Source of the DNA: Spirosoma sp. KUDC1026
GTDB taxonomy: Bacteria > Bacteroidota > Bacteroidia > Cytophagales > Spirosomataceae
Assembly: GCF_013375035.1 (NCBI RefSeq)
Contig: NZ_CP056032.1
Coordinates: 2,402,001 to 2,466,000, forward strand
Reading direction: 5' to 3'
DNA: 64,000 nucleotides
Positions 15,497 through 26,199 of this stretch are shown one piece after another (the stretch's first letter is position 1; each line of letters begins with the position of its first letter). The position numbers and the translations under genes were made by a program. The notes beneath the pieces are model-generated. The model was not told the origin of the DNA. It saw only the letters and a program-made list of their open reading frames with translations, and made no database searches.

Positions 15497-17482
15497 TTAC
15501 AAACTCACCCGCACACCGATATTCGCTGTGCGTCGGCGGGTGTTGTAGCCGTAGCTGTCGACGTATTGTTTGTCGAACAGGTTCTGAACATCAGCGTACA
15601 GGCGGATTTGATTCAGGCGATATTCGGCGTAGAGGTCAACCGTACTATACGGAGCCAGCGTTACGTTCTCCGTGGCAAACGTGGCCGAGTTGTAGAACCG
15701 GTCGATGCGGCTACCCACCGAACGTAGTGATGCACTGGCGAACAGAGAGGGAGTGATCTGATACCCCGCCGTGAAGTTGACCAGTACCTTCGGCCGGCGG
15801 AACAGGTTGTTGTAGGTCGTGTCGCGGCCTGCTGCCTGGGTCGTCACCCGACCGTCGAGCAGGGTAAGGTTGCCGGTCAGAGCTAGTTTGCCCAGTTGCG
15901 CCTGCCCTTCAAACTCCCACCCGTGGTCGTGCTGCCGGTCGAAGTTGATGTACTGACTCGTATAGGGCGGCACTGCCAGGGACTGGAAGAAGATAACATC
16001 GCGCACCTGCCGGTTGAAATACAACGCCCGGACCCAGGCATTTTTCGCCTTGGTGAAGACCTGAATACCCGCTTCAATCGACTGACTCCGTTCTGGTTTC
16101 AACGCCCGGTTACCATACGGCGAGAAAATCTGGTACAGCGACGGAGCCCGGAAACCAGACGACAGGTTAGCAAATACTTTAACCTGATCCTGAATCAGGT
16201 ACGATGGGTTGAACGAGTACGTAAATGCATTTCCGTACACCGAGTGGTGGTTATAACGTCCGCCCAGTTCGACGGACAGCCCTTTCTGCGTCCGCCAGAC
16301 ACCCGATGCGTAGAGGCTCAACTGACCCGTACGGGCCGTATCTGCTCCCAGCGGTGGTGACTCGTACAGACCGTATTCACTAACAGACCGGTACGTCTGG
16401 TCGGTATTGGCGAAGCGGTAGTCGGCACCGGTGAGCAGCTCGATATTTTTGCGGACCGTCAGTGTGTGGTATACCTCCGCAAACTGCGTCAGTCCGCTGT
16501 ATTCACTGTAACTATACTTGTCAAAAGCGGCCGGTTCAACTGATGTCGAGTCGTCTTTGTAGACGCGTCGGCTGCCACTGACGCCGTAATTCGCAACCAG
16601 TTTGCCGCGCTCGTGAGTCCATTCCAGCCCCGCCGAGCCAAAACTGAAGCGGTTGTTGGATGTATAATCTTTTTCGTCACCGAAAGCACCTGCGTCGAGG
16701 TCTGTCTGGTAGGCCGTGGTGAGGCCGCGCAGCTTCAGCGTCAGCCGCGGATTGAGTGCAATGGCTACGTTACCGAGCAGGGCGTTCTGCCGGTAGCCGT
16801 CCTTGTCGAACGTGCCCGTGTTTTCACGATCCGTCGCTGCCGAGAACCCCGTTGATGACAGGCGCGTGTACCGCAGAGTATACGATACTTTTTCGGTAGC
16901 CCCACCCAAACCAATGCCGCCCCGGAACGTATTGTACGTGCCATACTGGGCCGTCGCTGACACACGCAGCGGCCGTTTACCCAAACCGGTACGCGTCGAG
17001 ATAGAAATTACTCCGGCAACGGCATCAGAACCGTAAGCCGTTGATTGGGCTCCTTTCAGAATTTCGATCCGTTCGCACTCGCCCACCGTAATCAGGTTGA
17101 GATCGAAGGCGTTAACGGTTCCCGATGGGTCATAAACCGGTACGCCATCCAGCAGCACCAGCGTATTGCCCACCGAGGCCCCACGCAGGTACACGTCCTG
17201 GTTGGAACCCAGCGGACCCTGAGCGCCTACGATCATCAGGCCCGCCTGGCGCGTGAGCAGCTGACTGACCGTCTGCGTAGCGTAACGTTGCAGCACCGAA
17301 TCGGGGAGGACCGTAACGACCTTGCCGGTCTGCGATTGTTTTTGAGGGAATTTGTTGGCCGTGACCACGACCTCATCGAGTGTTTTGGCTTCCTGAGCCA
17401 GGGCGGGTACAGTAATACCCAGAGCAGCCGGTCCCAACAGGGCGGTTGCCAGCAGGCGCGTAGTAATGCGCATGTCGAACAT
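15497..17482 (-). CDS. btuB: TonB-dependent receptor, BtuB-like (cobalamin uptake)
   Basis: A 661-residue outer-membrane receptor from ATG at 17482 (17473 is an alternative). The signal peptide ends near PALAQ, followed by a TonB-box-like EVVVTANKF. The plug domain covers about residues 35-150 (VSQLLTRQAGLMIVG, VYLRGASVGNTLVLLDGVPVYDP, IEILKGAQSTAYGSDAVAGVI). A 22-strand barrel follows, ending in VRVSL. The cobalamin riboswitch directly upstream makes vitamin B12 or another corrinoid the likely ligand. It lacks the N-terminal CarboxypepD domain of SusC-type receptors, which also fits BtuB. No btuF/btuCD genes lie beside it. Confidence 0.9.
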   Translation of the reverse strand: MFDMRITTRLLATALLGPAALGITVPALAQEAKTLDEVVVTANKFPQKQSQTGKVVTVLPDSVLQRYATQTVSQLLTRQAGLMIVGAQGPLGSNQDVYLRGASVGNTLVLLDGVPVYDPSGTVNAFDLNLITVGECERIEILKGAQSTAYGSDAVAGVISISTRTGLGKRPLRVSATAQYGTYNTFRGGIGLGGATEKVSYTLRYTRLSSTGFSAATDRENTGTFDKDGYRQNALLGNVAIALNPRLTLKLRGLTTAYQTDLDAGAFGDEKDYTSNNRFSFGSAGLEWTHERGKLVANYGVSGSRRVYKDDSTSVEPAAFDKYSYSEYSGLTQFAEVYHTLTVRKNIELLTGADYRFANTDQTYRSVSEYGLYESPPLGADTARTGQLSLYASGVWRTQKGLSVELGGRYNHHSVYGNAFTYSFNPSYLIQDQVKVFANLSSGFRAPSLYQIFSPYGNRALKPERSQSIEAGIQVFTKAKNAWVRALYFNRQVRDVIFFQSLAVPPYTSQYINFDRQHDHGWEFEGQAQLGKLALTGNLTLLDGRVTTQAAGRDTTYNNLFRRPKVLVNFTAGYQITPSLFASASLRSVGSRIDRFYNSATFATENVTLAPYSTVDLYAEYRLNQIRLYADVQNLFDKQYVDSYGYNTRRRTANIGVRVSL

Positions 17483-17542
17483 AGAAAAAGTGAATACCCG
17501 TCGCTGTCTATCGCTATCCTCCGTACCGATAAACAACTCACG

Positions 17543-17760
17543 ACCAGCGGCAGGTCTCCTGACTTAGCTCACCGATTCGGGCCTTCCCGTTGCCCAGAAA
17601 CGGGCAATAGTGACCAACGTAGCAAAGAATCGGCTGTCTTGAAAAACAAAGCAGTACAGTTGCGGGGACAGTCCCGGTTTTGGTCGGCAAAGACCACCGG
17701 AGTTCCCTATTAAGCCATTGCCGTCCACGCTGGGGTCGACGACGGGCACCGCGAATCCGG
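17543..17760 (-). ncRNA. Cobalamin riboswitch
   Basis: Read on the minus strand the region carries the conserved elements in order: GGTGCC near the 5' end (about 17750), AATAGGGAAC with CCGGTGG, GGGACTGTCCCCGCAACTGTA in two adjoining pieces, and the B12 box GTCAGGAGACCTGCC (about 17550-17564). These are the hallmark motifs of the cobalamin aptamer. It lies in the leader of the BtuB-like receptor gene, about 60 bases before its start. It should repress receptor expression when cobalamin is abundant, probably by sequestering the translation start, because no clear T-run terminator is present between it and the ATG. Confidence 0.95.
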
Positions 17761-17811
17761 CGCGAAGGTACGAACGTATTGGTTACTTCGCTTGATTGAG
17801 GGCGCAAACAA

Positions 17812-17849
17812 GCAAAAGCGCCCGGTAGAAAATCCACCGGGCGCTTCGC
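17812..17849 (-). terminator. Terminator of the M14 carboxypeptidase gene
   Basis: An 11-bp GC-rich stem (AAGCGCCCGGT with ACCGGGCGCTT), followed on the minus strand by TTTTGC. It lies 25 bases past the stop and insulates the riboswitch-controlled gene downstream. Confidence 0.8.
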
Positions 17850-17873
17850 CAGAACACTAAAAATCGCAGTTGC

Positions 17874-20711
<2,838 letters not shown>

Positions 20712-21160
20712 GCGGGGTTTGTTTAGGGGTAAACATTAGGCTTGGTTGCAATTGAGGGGCGAAAAGTACCATCCCGGACAGGCTGGTAGAAAGTTTTCCA
20801 GATGACGTTGAGCGGCAACAATTCAGAATAAACAGAAACGACAAAAGTAACTAAGTGATGCGTTCTGGAAAAGAAATGGTGTGTCTGGTCTACAATATTA
20901 CTTAGGAATCGTTGTTAGTGATAGCTTATGTAAAACATTATTTCGAGCTTATTCGATTAGTCCAAAAATATGTGGCTGAAGTCATGCCAGAAAGTGATCG
21001 GACCCGCTTTCGTTGCCCGTTTCCCCAAACGTATGAAGGTATGGATAGGAAAAGAGGCCTGGCAATCAGCAGGCGTCGGGGAAACATTTAAAAAGTTGAA
21101 TCAATTAGCCGACCAGGCTTGTTCATTTATTGTGTTATAAATCGATCTGCGTATTCGGGT
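20712..21160. other. Intergenic region, 449 bases, divergent promoters
   Basis: Lies between the divergent M14 and OYE genes, so it must hold both promoters. The first 250 bases are AT-rich and non-coding. From 20970 a 56-codon frame runs to 21140 (listed separately). No RNA motif or repeat was recognised. Confidence 0.5.
20970..21140 (+). CDS. Possible small protein, 56 residues
   Basis: ATG at 20970 to TAA at 21140, starting MWLKSCQKVIGPAF and ending DQACSFIVL. It is basic in the first half (KRMKVWIGKEAW) and helical-looking in the second, and codon choice resembles neighbouring genes. It ends 20 bases before the OYE start, so it would be the first gene of that transcript. I know no family for it, and chance remains a fair explanation. 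Confidence 0.3.
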   Translation: MWLKSCQKVIGPAFVARFPKRMKVWIGKEAWQSAGVGETFKKLNQLADQACSFIVL

Positions 21161-22231
21161 ATGTCCATTCTTTTTTCTCCTATTACGATCGGGCGGGTTC
21201 AGTTTAAGAACCGCATTGTTGTCTCGCCGATGTGTCAATACTCCAGCCAGGACGGGTTTTCTAACGACTGGCACCTGGTTCATTTAGGAAGCCGGGCCGT
21301 TGGCGGGGCGGGTCTTATTATTACCGAAGCGGCTGCTGTTTCACCCGAAGGCCGGATCTCGCCCGACGACCTGGGGATCTGGACCGATGAGCACATTGCG
21401 GGTCTGAAACGGATCACGCAGTTTATTGATCAGCAGGGATCCGTAGCCGGGATTCAACTGGCCCACGCTGGCCGTAAAGCCAGTACGCGCCGACCCTGGG
21501 AGGGCGGAGGGGCCATTGCCCCAACCGAAGAACGGGGCTGGGAAACCGTCGCGCCCAGTGACATCCCCTTTTATGCTGAGAAGTCAGCCCCAAAGACGTT
21601 AACTGCCGAAGGCATTCAAAACGTGATCAACGACTTTCGGGAAGCGGCCCGGCGGTCGCTGGATGCGGGTTTCCGGGTAGTCGAAGTTCACGCGGCCCAT
21701 GGCTATCTGATTCACGAATTCCTGTCGCCAATCAGCAACCATCGGACCGACGACTATGGTGGCTCGTTCGAGAATCGGATTCGGCTGCTGCTGGCCATTG
21801 TCGACGCGATCAAAACCGTTTGGCCTGCTGATCTGCCTCTGTTCGTGCGTATCTCCACCACCGACTGGACCGAAGGCGGTTGGGACGGCGATGACTCGGT
21901 GAAGCTGGCCCGCATTCTTAAGGACAACGGTGTGCACGTTATCGACTGCTCGACGGGTGGCAACGTACCACACGCCAAAATTCCGGTAGCACCGAATTAC
22001 CAGGTGCCTAACGCCGAGCGGATCAAACAGGAAGTGGGTATTCTGACCGGGGCGGTGGGACTGATTACAACGGCTGAACAGGCCGAGGAAATTCTGAGCA
22101 ACGGCCAGGCAGACCTGATTCTGATGGCCCGCGAGCTGCTGCGAGATCCTTATTTCCCGCTTCATGCCGCTACCGATCTGGGTGATGATCTGGCATGGCC
22201 TCTGCAATACGAACGGGCGAAGCCCCGCTAG
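21161..22231 (+). CDS. NADH:flavin oxidoreductase, Old Yellow Enzyme family (YqjM/XenA-like)
   Basis: A 356-residue TIM-barrel FMN enzyme from ATG at 21161 (MSILFSPITIGRVQFKNRI). The VSPMCQYSS segment carries the cysteine that tunes FMN in the YqjM class, and VHAAHGYLIHEFLSP holds the His pair that binds the substrate carbonyl. The FMN-binding C-terminus (GAVGLITTAEQAEEIL, DLILMARELLRDPYF) is complete. It reduces activated C=C bonds (enones, nitro compounds) with NAD(P)H and is usually linked to detoxification or oxidative stress. An aldo/keto reductase starts 40 bases downstream, so the two probably form a small reductase operon. Confidence 0.9.
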   Translation: MSILFSPITIGRVQFKNRIVVSPMCQYSSQDGFSNDWHLVHLGSRAVGGAGLIITEAAAVSPEGRISPDDLGIWTDEHIAGLKRITQFIDQQGSVAGIQLAHAGRKASTRRPWEGGGAIAPTEERGWETVAPSDIPFYAEKSAPKTLTAEGIQNVINDFREAARRSLDAGFRVVEVHAAHGYLIHEFLSPISNHRTDDYGGSFENRIRLLLAIVDAIKTVWPADLPLFVRISTTDWTEGGWDGDDSVKLARILKDNGVHVIDCSTGGNVPHAKIPVAPNYQVPNAERIKQEVGILTGAVGLITTAEQAEEILSNGQADLILMARELLRDPYFPLHAATDLGDDLAWPLQYERAKPR

Positions 22232-22270
22232 CCTGCTTTCTCTTTTTTGACTACACAAAACAATTCAACG

Positions 22271-23263
22271 ATGGAATACAGAAAATTAGGTGAATCGGAC
22301 ATTCAATTGTCAGCCATTACGTTTGGCGCCTGGGCCGCTGGTGGCTGGATGTGGGGCGGAACTGAACGCAGCGGTGCGGTCGAAGCCATTAAAGCGTCGT
22401 ATGATCTGGGCGTAACGTCAATCGATACGGCTCCGATTTATGGACAGGGAACGAGCGAAGAAATCGTCGGTGAAGCCATCAAAAGCATTCCCCGCGATAA
22501 AGTGCAGATTCTGACCAAATACGGGATGCGCTGGGATCTGGCAAAAGGTGACTTTGGTTTCAAAAGTCAGGACAACGACGGCAACGCCATTGATGTCTAT
22601 AAATACTCGGGCAGGGAAAGCATCATCAAAGAATGTGAAGATAGTCTGAAACGGCTGGGCACCGATTACATTGACCTCTACCAGATGCACTGGCCCGACA
22701 AAACGACGCCCATCGACGAAAGTATGGAAGCCGTGTTGCGCCTGATCGAACAAGGTAAAATCCGGCAGGCGGGCGTCAGCAATTACAGCGTAGCACAGAT
22801 GAAGGAAGCCGAAAAAGTGCTGGTAATAGCCTCGAACCAGGTGCCGTACAGCATGCTGAACCGTAGCGCCGAAACCGAGCTGGTACCGTACGTACTGGAA
22901 ACGAACAAGTCAATTCTGGCCTATAGCCCGATGGAACGGGGTTTATTAACCGGTAAAATCCGGCCGGGCCACCAGTTTGCCCCCGGCGATCACCGGGCAA
23001 CGTATCGGTTCTTCAAACCGGAAAACATCGAACAGGCCGACAAGCTGTTGCAGGCTATTAAGCCACTGGCCGATGAGAAAGGCGCGACCGTGGGCCAGCT
23101 GGTCATCCGCTGGACTATCGAGCAGCCCGGCATTACGTCGGCGCTGGTAGGTGCCCGCGACGCCGGGCAAGCCACCCAGAACGCCCAGGCCATCAACGTA
23201 ACGTTGTCGGCCGACGAGATCGATTTTATCAACCAGCAACTGGCTACGCTGGAGCTGGTGTAA
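22271..23263 (+). CDS. Aldo/keto reductase
   Basis: A 330-residue (beta/alpha)8 NADPH oxidoreductase from ATG at 22271 (MEYRKLGESDIQLS). Catalytic residues are visible: Asp in DTAPIYGQG with its Tyr, Lys in ILTKYGMRWD and His in YQMHWPD. The C-terminal cofactor loop ITSALVGARDAGQ fits the AKR family. It reduces aldehydes or ketones. It follows the YqjM-like gene closely and is followed by a terminator. A second family member is at 51383-52420. Confidence 0.92.
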   Translation: MEYRKLGESDIQLSAITFGAWAAGGWMWGGTERSGAVEAIKASYDLGVTSIDTAPIYGQGTSEEIVGEAIKSIPRDKVQILTKYGMRWDLAKGDFGFKSQDNDGNAIDVYKYSGRESIIKECEDSLKRLGTDYIDLYQMHWPDKTTPIDESMEAVLRLIEQGKIRQAGVSNYSVAQMKEAEKVLVIASNQVPYSMLNRSAETELVPYVLETNKSILAYSPMERGLLTGKIRPGHQFAPGDHRATYRFFKPENIEQADKLLQAIKPLADEKGATVGQLVIRWTIEQPGITSALVGARDAGQATQNAQAINVTLSADEIDFINQQLATLELV

Positions 23264-23568
23264 AGGGTTTATAGCTTTTCGTTAAGTGAGGCCAGCTCGT
23301 TCCCGAGCTGGCCTGTTTGTTATGAGGGTAAGACGTTCCCTGAAACAAGGAAAATATGATTGCTCCAGATTAACGTTTTAGTAGAATATGACAGTAATCA
23401 CCCCGAAGCTATAGCCATTTACTAAAAGATAGCTAAGCTGAAATAATGGAACGCCCGCTCGGTTAGCATTAAACATAGCTCGGTTCAGTTGTAGAGCGAA
23501 TCAACGCTCGATCAAAAGCTATCCCTTCAAATCGACTGGCCACTCTCCCCATACAATCAATAAACTAA
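23264..23568. other. Convergent intergenic region, 305 bases
   Basis: Holds the terminator at 23288-23320. The remaining 250 bases are AT-rich, with no protein-like frame, repeat or RNA motif that I can see. Confidence 0.5.
23288..23320 (+). terminator. Terminator after the aldo/keto reductase gene
   Basis: A 10-bp perfect stem (GGCCAGCTCG with CGAGCTGGCC, loop TTCC), followed by TGTTTGTT, 26 bases past the stop. It lies between convergent genes. Confidence 0.8.
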
Positions 23569-24237
23569 TCACCGCTTCCGGTCTGCCAGCGCCAGACGGA
23601 TTAGGTCGACAACGTTCTTAACGTTGGCTTTGCGCATGATGCTGGCGCGCTGGTTGGCGACCGTGTTGGCGCTGACACCGAAATGACGGGCTATTTCGGG
23701 ACTGCTCATGCCATTGATCAGACAGTCTAAAATCTGAGACTCCCGGGAGGTGATCCGGTTCCAGATGCCAGCCGACCTGGTGGCTTCTGCTTCTTCCGCA
23801 CTGGTAACGGACGAGGCCGTCCGAAGATGTTTAATAATGATGGACGAGGCCACTGGCGGAAAATACAGGTCACCTTTGATGACCGTACGGACGGCGCGTA
23901 AAATCTCGTCCTGACTTGTGTCCTTCAGCAGGTAGCCTGCGGCCCCGTACTGCACTGATTTCAGAATATAATCCGGGTTGTTGTGCATACTGAACATCAG
24001 CGTATGCATCGTCGGGTATTCCTGCGACACAACCTTCAGGACATCGATACCCGACAGGCGGGGCATGGTAATATCGAGCAGCATCACGTCCGGCTGCGCG
24101 TCGGATAATAAAGCAAGGGCTTCGTCGCCATCAGCGGCTTCGCCCACAATTTCCATATCATCCTCGTCTTCCAGCAGGGTTCGGATTCCTTTCCGCACGA
24201 CAGAATGATCATCAGTAATAAGGATACGTATTGGCAT
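23569..24237 (-). CDS. NarL/FixJ-type response regulator
   Basis: A 222-residue regulator. The receiver domain has the acidic pair in ITDDHSV, the phospho-acceptor Asp in VMLLDITMP, Thr/Ser in LMFSMHN and Lys in LLKDTS. The LuxR-type helix-turn-helix (ITSRESQILDCLINGMSSPEIARHFGVSANTVANQRASI) occupies the last 65 residues. It starts three bases past the stop of the histidine kinase gene, so they are one two-component pair. The location beside nirBD and the kinase's PilJ/NarX-like sensor make nitrate or nitrite regulation the best guess. Confidence 0.9.
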   Translation of the reverse strand: MPIRILITDDHSVVRKGIRTLLEDEDDMEIVGEAADGDEALALLSDAQPDVMLLDITMPRLSGIDVLKVVSQEYPTMHTLMFSMHNNPDYILKSVQYGAAGYLLKDTSQDEILRAVRTVIKGDLYFPPVASSIIIKHLRTASSVTSAEEAEATRSAGIWNRITSRESQILDCLINGMSSPEIARHFGVSANTVANQRASIMRKANVKNVVDLIRLALADRKR

Positions 24238-24240
24238 AAG

Positions 24241-25722
24241 TTAGTTCGGGTTAAGCGTATGACGAACCCGTACTAATACTTTTGTTCCTTTTCGCATTTT
24301 GGATGTAATAATTAGTTCACCATTCAGCAGACGCGCCCTGGTATGCATATTGTCAAGCCCTCTGTTGATTGATAGCTGATTCTCGTCTTTAGGTATTTTT
24401 ACGGCAAAACCTTTGCCGTCGTCTGTTACTGCTAAGGTAATTTTTTGTCGGTCAATTTGCAACTGAATACGGATCAATTGCGCTTCGGCGTACTTGACGG
24501 CGTTGTGCAGTGCTTCCTGCGCAATGCGGTATAAACCAATCTCGGTAGCGGGTGTCAGGCGCTTAACGGCTTCGTCACTTTCGAACACAATGTCGATGCC
24601 AGAAGCCCGGGTTGTCTGATCGGCCAGCACCTTCAATGCCGACTGCAGGCCGAAATCGCTGAGCACGGATGGCATAAGGTTATAGGCAACCTGACGGGTT
24701 GTCTGGATGGTGTCATAAATCAGTTCGCACACGTCTTCGACCCGTGCCCGCTGTTTATCGTCCTGCAGGAAACCTGATTTGAGTTTTTCGGCGTGTAATT
24801 TAAGGCCTGTTAGCATCTGCCCGATACCATCGTGCAGTTCGCGAGCAAACCGACGTCGCTCTTCTTCCTGACCTTCCAGCAGGGCAGCCGCCCGGATCAG
24901 GCTTTCGGCGAGCTGAAGCTGATATTTTTCTTCGGTGGTCTGCAGCAGCTCCTGCTGCGTTTCAACCAGCTTCCGATTGGCCAGAACCAGACTTCGGTTC
25001 GTTTCTTCCAGCGCGTGGTTGGTGATTTCCAGCCGGTTGTTGGCCTGTCGCAGATTTTTTTCGGATTTATCCAGCCGCCGGACAACATTCTGGGTGTAGT
25101 TGACCACGGGTCGGAAAATAAAAAAACCTTCGATGAGCAGCGCCAGCAGAGCCGCTAGGGTAATAAAAAACTCGATTCGTTCGAGCGTTTTGACCCGTTC
25201 GAGACTTTCGGCGTCGATCTGGAACACGATGTCGTTCATCCGCAGAACGTACGAGTGTTCATGGCGCAGAATACTGCGGAGGGCTTCGTTACGTTGCGTG
25301 TCTGTGGAAGCCGGATTGTTGATCTGATTGAAACTCTGCACCAGCGACTGAAACGAAGGATCAATCGCGGTAAACATACTATCCAGCTTCGCGCTGCTGC
25401 GAATGGTAGAGCCTCTTTCCGGATGGAGGGTGCCCTGCTGAAGCTGTACGTGAGTTTTCTGCCAGAGGTTAAACAGCGAATCAAACGAGGCCGTGTCGGG
25501 CGTAGGCGTATTCTGGGAACGTAATAAAGACAATTTTGTCAGGCGCTGGCTGAGCATCCGCTGACGACCGGCAATGTTCACGACGCGGCTGTCGCCGTAA
25601 TGATTGCGGATAACGTACCGGAAAAGCAGGAGCCCGCTGATTAACAAGAGGGCAATGACTGTTAGGGCCATTACGTAGAACCGCGTTAATCGGCGGGCTA
25701 CCTGCTGATCGAGTTGATTCAT
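24241..25722 (-). CDS. Sensor histidine kinase with PilJ/NarX-like nitrate-sensing N-terminus
   Basis: A 493-residue membrane kinase. TM1 spans about residues 16-36, a periplasmic sensor about 40-180 and TM2 about 187-207. The periplasmic part opens with NIAGRQRMLSQRLTKLSLL, which matches the PilJ-type motif and resembles the P-box of NarX (an 'AG-x-x-RM' core) that binds nitrate. A coiled coil (about 215-290) leads to a HisKA_3 domain with phospho-His in RELHDGIGQ and a HATPase with N-box EALHNAVKYAEA and DDGKGF. It probably phosphorylates the regulator encoded three bases downstream. The gene starts 94 bases past nirD on the same strand and may be cotranscribed with nirBD. Confidence 0.88.
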   Translation of the reverse strand: MNQLDQQVARRLTRFYVMALTVIALLLISGLLLFRYVIRNHYGDSRVVNIAGRQRMLSQRLTKLSLLRSQNTPTPDTASFDSLFNLWQKTHVQLQQGTLHPERGSTIRSSAKLDSMFTAIDPSFQSLVQSFNQINNPASTDTQRNEALRSILRHEHSYVLRMNDIVFQIDAESLERVKTLERIEFFITLAALLALLIEGFFIFRPVVNYTQNVVRRLDKSEKNLRQANNRLEITNHALEETNRSLVLANRKLVETQQELLQTTEEKYQLQLAESLIRAAALLEGQEEERRRFARELHDGIGQMLTGLKLHAEKLKSGFLQDDKQRARVEDVCELIYDTIQTTRQVAYNLMPSVLSDFGLQSALKVLADQTTRASGIDIVFESDEAVKRLTPATEIGLYRIAQEALHNAVKYAEAQLIRIQLQIDRQKITLAVTDDGKGFAVKIPKDENQLSINRGLDNMHTRARLLNGELIITSKMRKGTKVLVRVRHTLNPN

Positions 25723-25816
25723 GACTACCTGAAGTTACTGTTGGATGGATATATCCCGTCGCCCCAAAACGTAGGTTAAGGGTATCAGATTGACTCCAGA
25801 AAGACGCGAATGGGAT

Positions 25817-26167
25817 TTAAATCCCAATATACACCATCCCGTCGGTAATTTGTACGGGGAAGGTGGCAATCTGGTAATCATCACCGCTCAGACACTGACC
25901 GGTCTGGAGCGAAAATGTACGTTTGTGGAACGGGCAGGCTACCTTGGGTTCATCTGCCTGACTGCCAATCATACCCCGGCTCAGAGCCATCTGATGACGG
26001 TGCGGGCACTCGTTGTCGGTTGCGTACCACTCACCCCGTCGGGCAAAATTAAAGATGGCAATCTGTCGACCGTCGATCAGTGCGCAGGCGCCACCGTCCT
26101 CGGGAATATCATCAACCCGGCAGGCTACGCGCCAGGTAAGTTGTGCTTTTTCGATCAGCGTTTCCAT
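25817..26167 (-). CDS. nirD: Nitrite reductase small subunit NirD (Rieske)
   Basis: A 116-residue Rieske-type protein from ATG at 26167 (METLIEKAQLTWRVACRVDDIPEDGG). The 2Fe-2S ligands are Cys-His in ECPHRH and Cys-His in CPFHKR. It pairs with NirB in the cytoplasmic NAD(P)H-dependent siroheme nitrite reductase that turns nitrite into ammonium. The start lies 32 bases past the nirB stop, so the two form an operon. Longer in-frame starts overlap nirB and add an Arg-rich leader unlike the family. Confidence 0.93.
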   Translation of the reverse strand: METLIEKAQLTWRVACRVDDIPEDGGACALIDGRQIAIFNFARRGEWYATDNECPHRHQMALSRGMIGSQADEPKVACPFHKRTFSLQTGQCLSGDDYQIATFPVQITDGMVYIGI

Positions 26168-26199
26168 GATGGTAAAGCGTTTTAGGGTGGTTGATTTGG

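Noticed and set aside
17538..17837. Minus-strand frames inside the riboswitch leader
   Set aside because: They cover the conserved aptamer motifs, which explain the sequence better than coding would.
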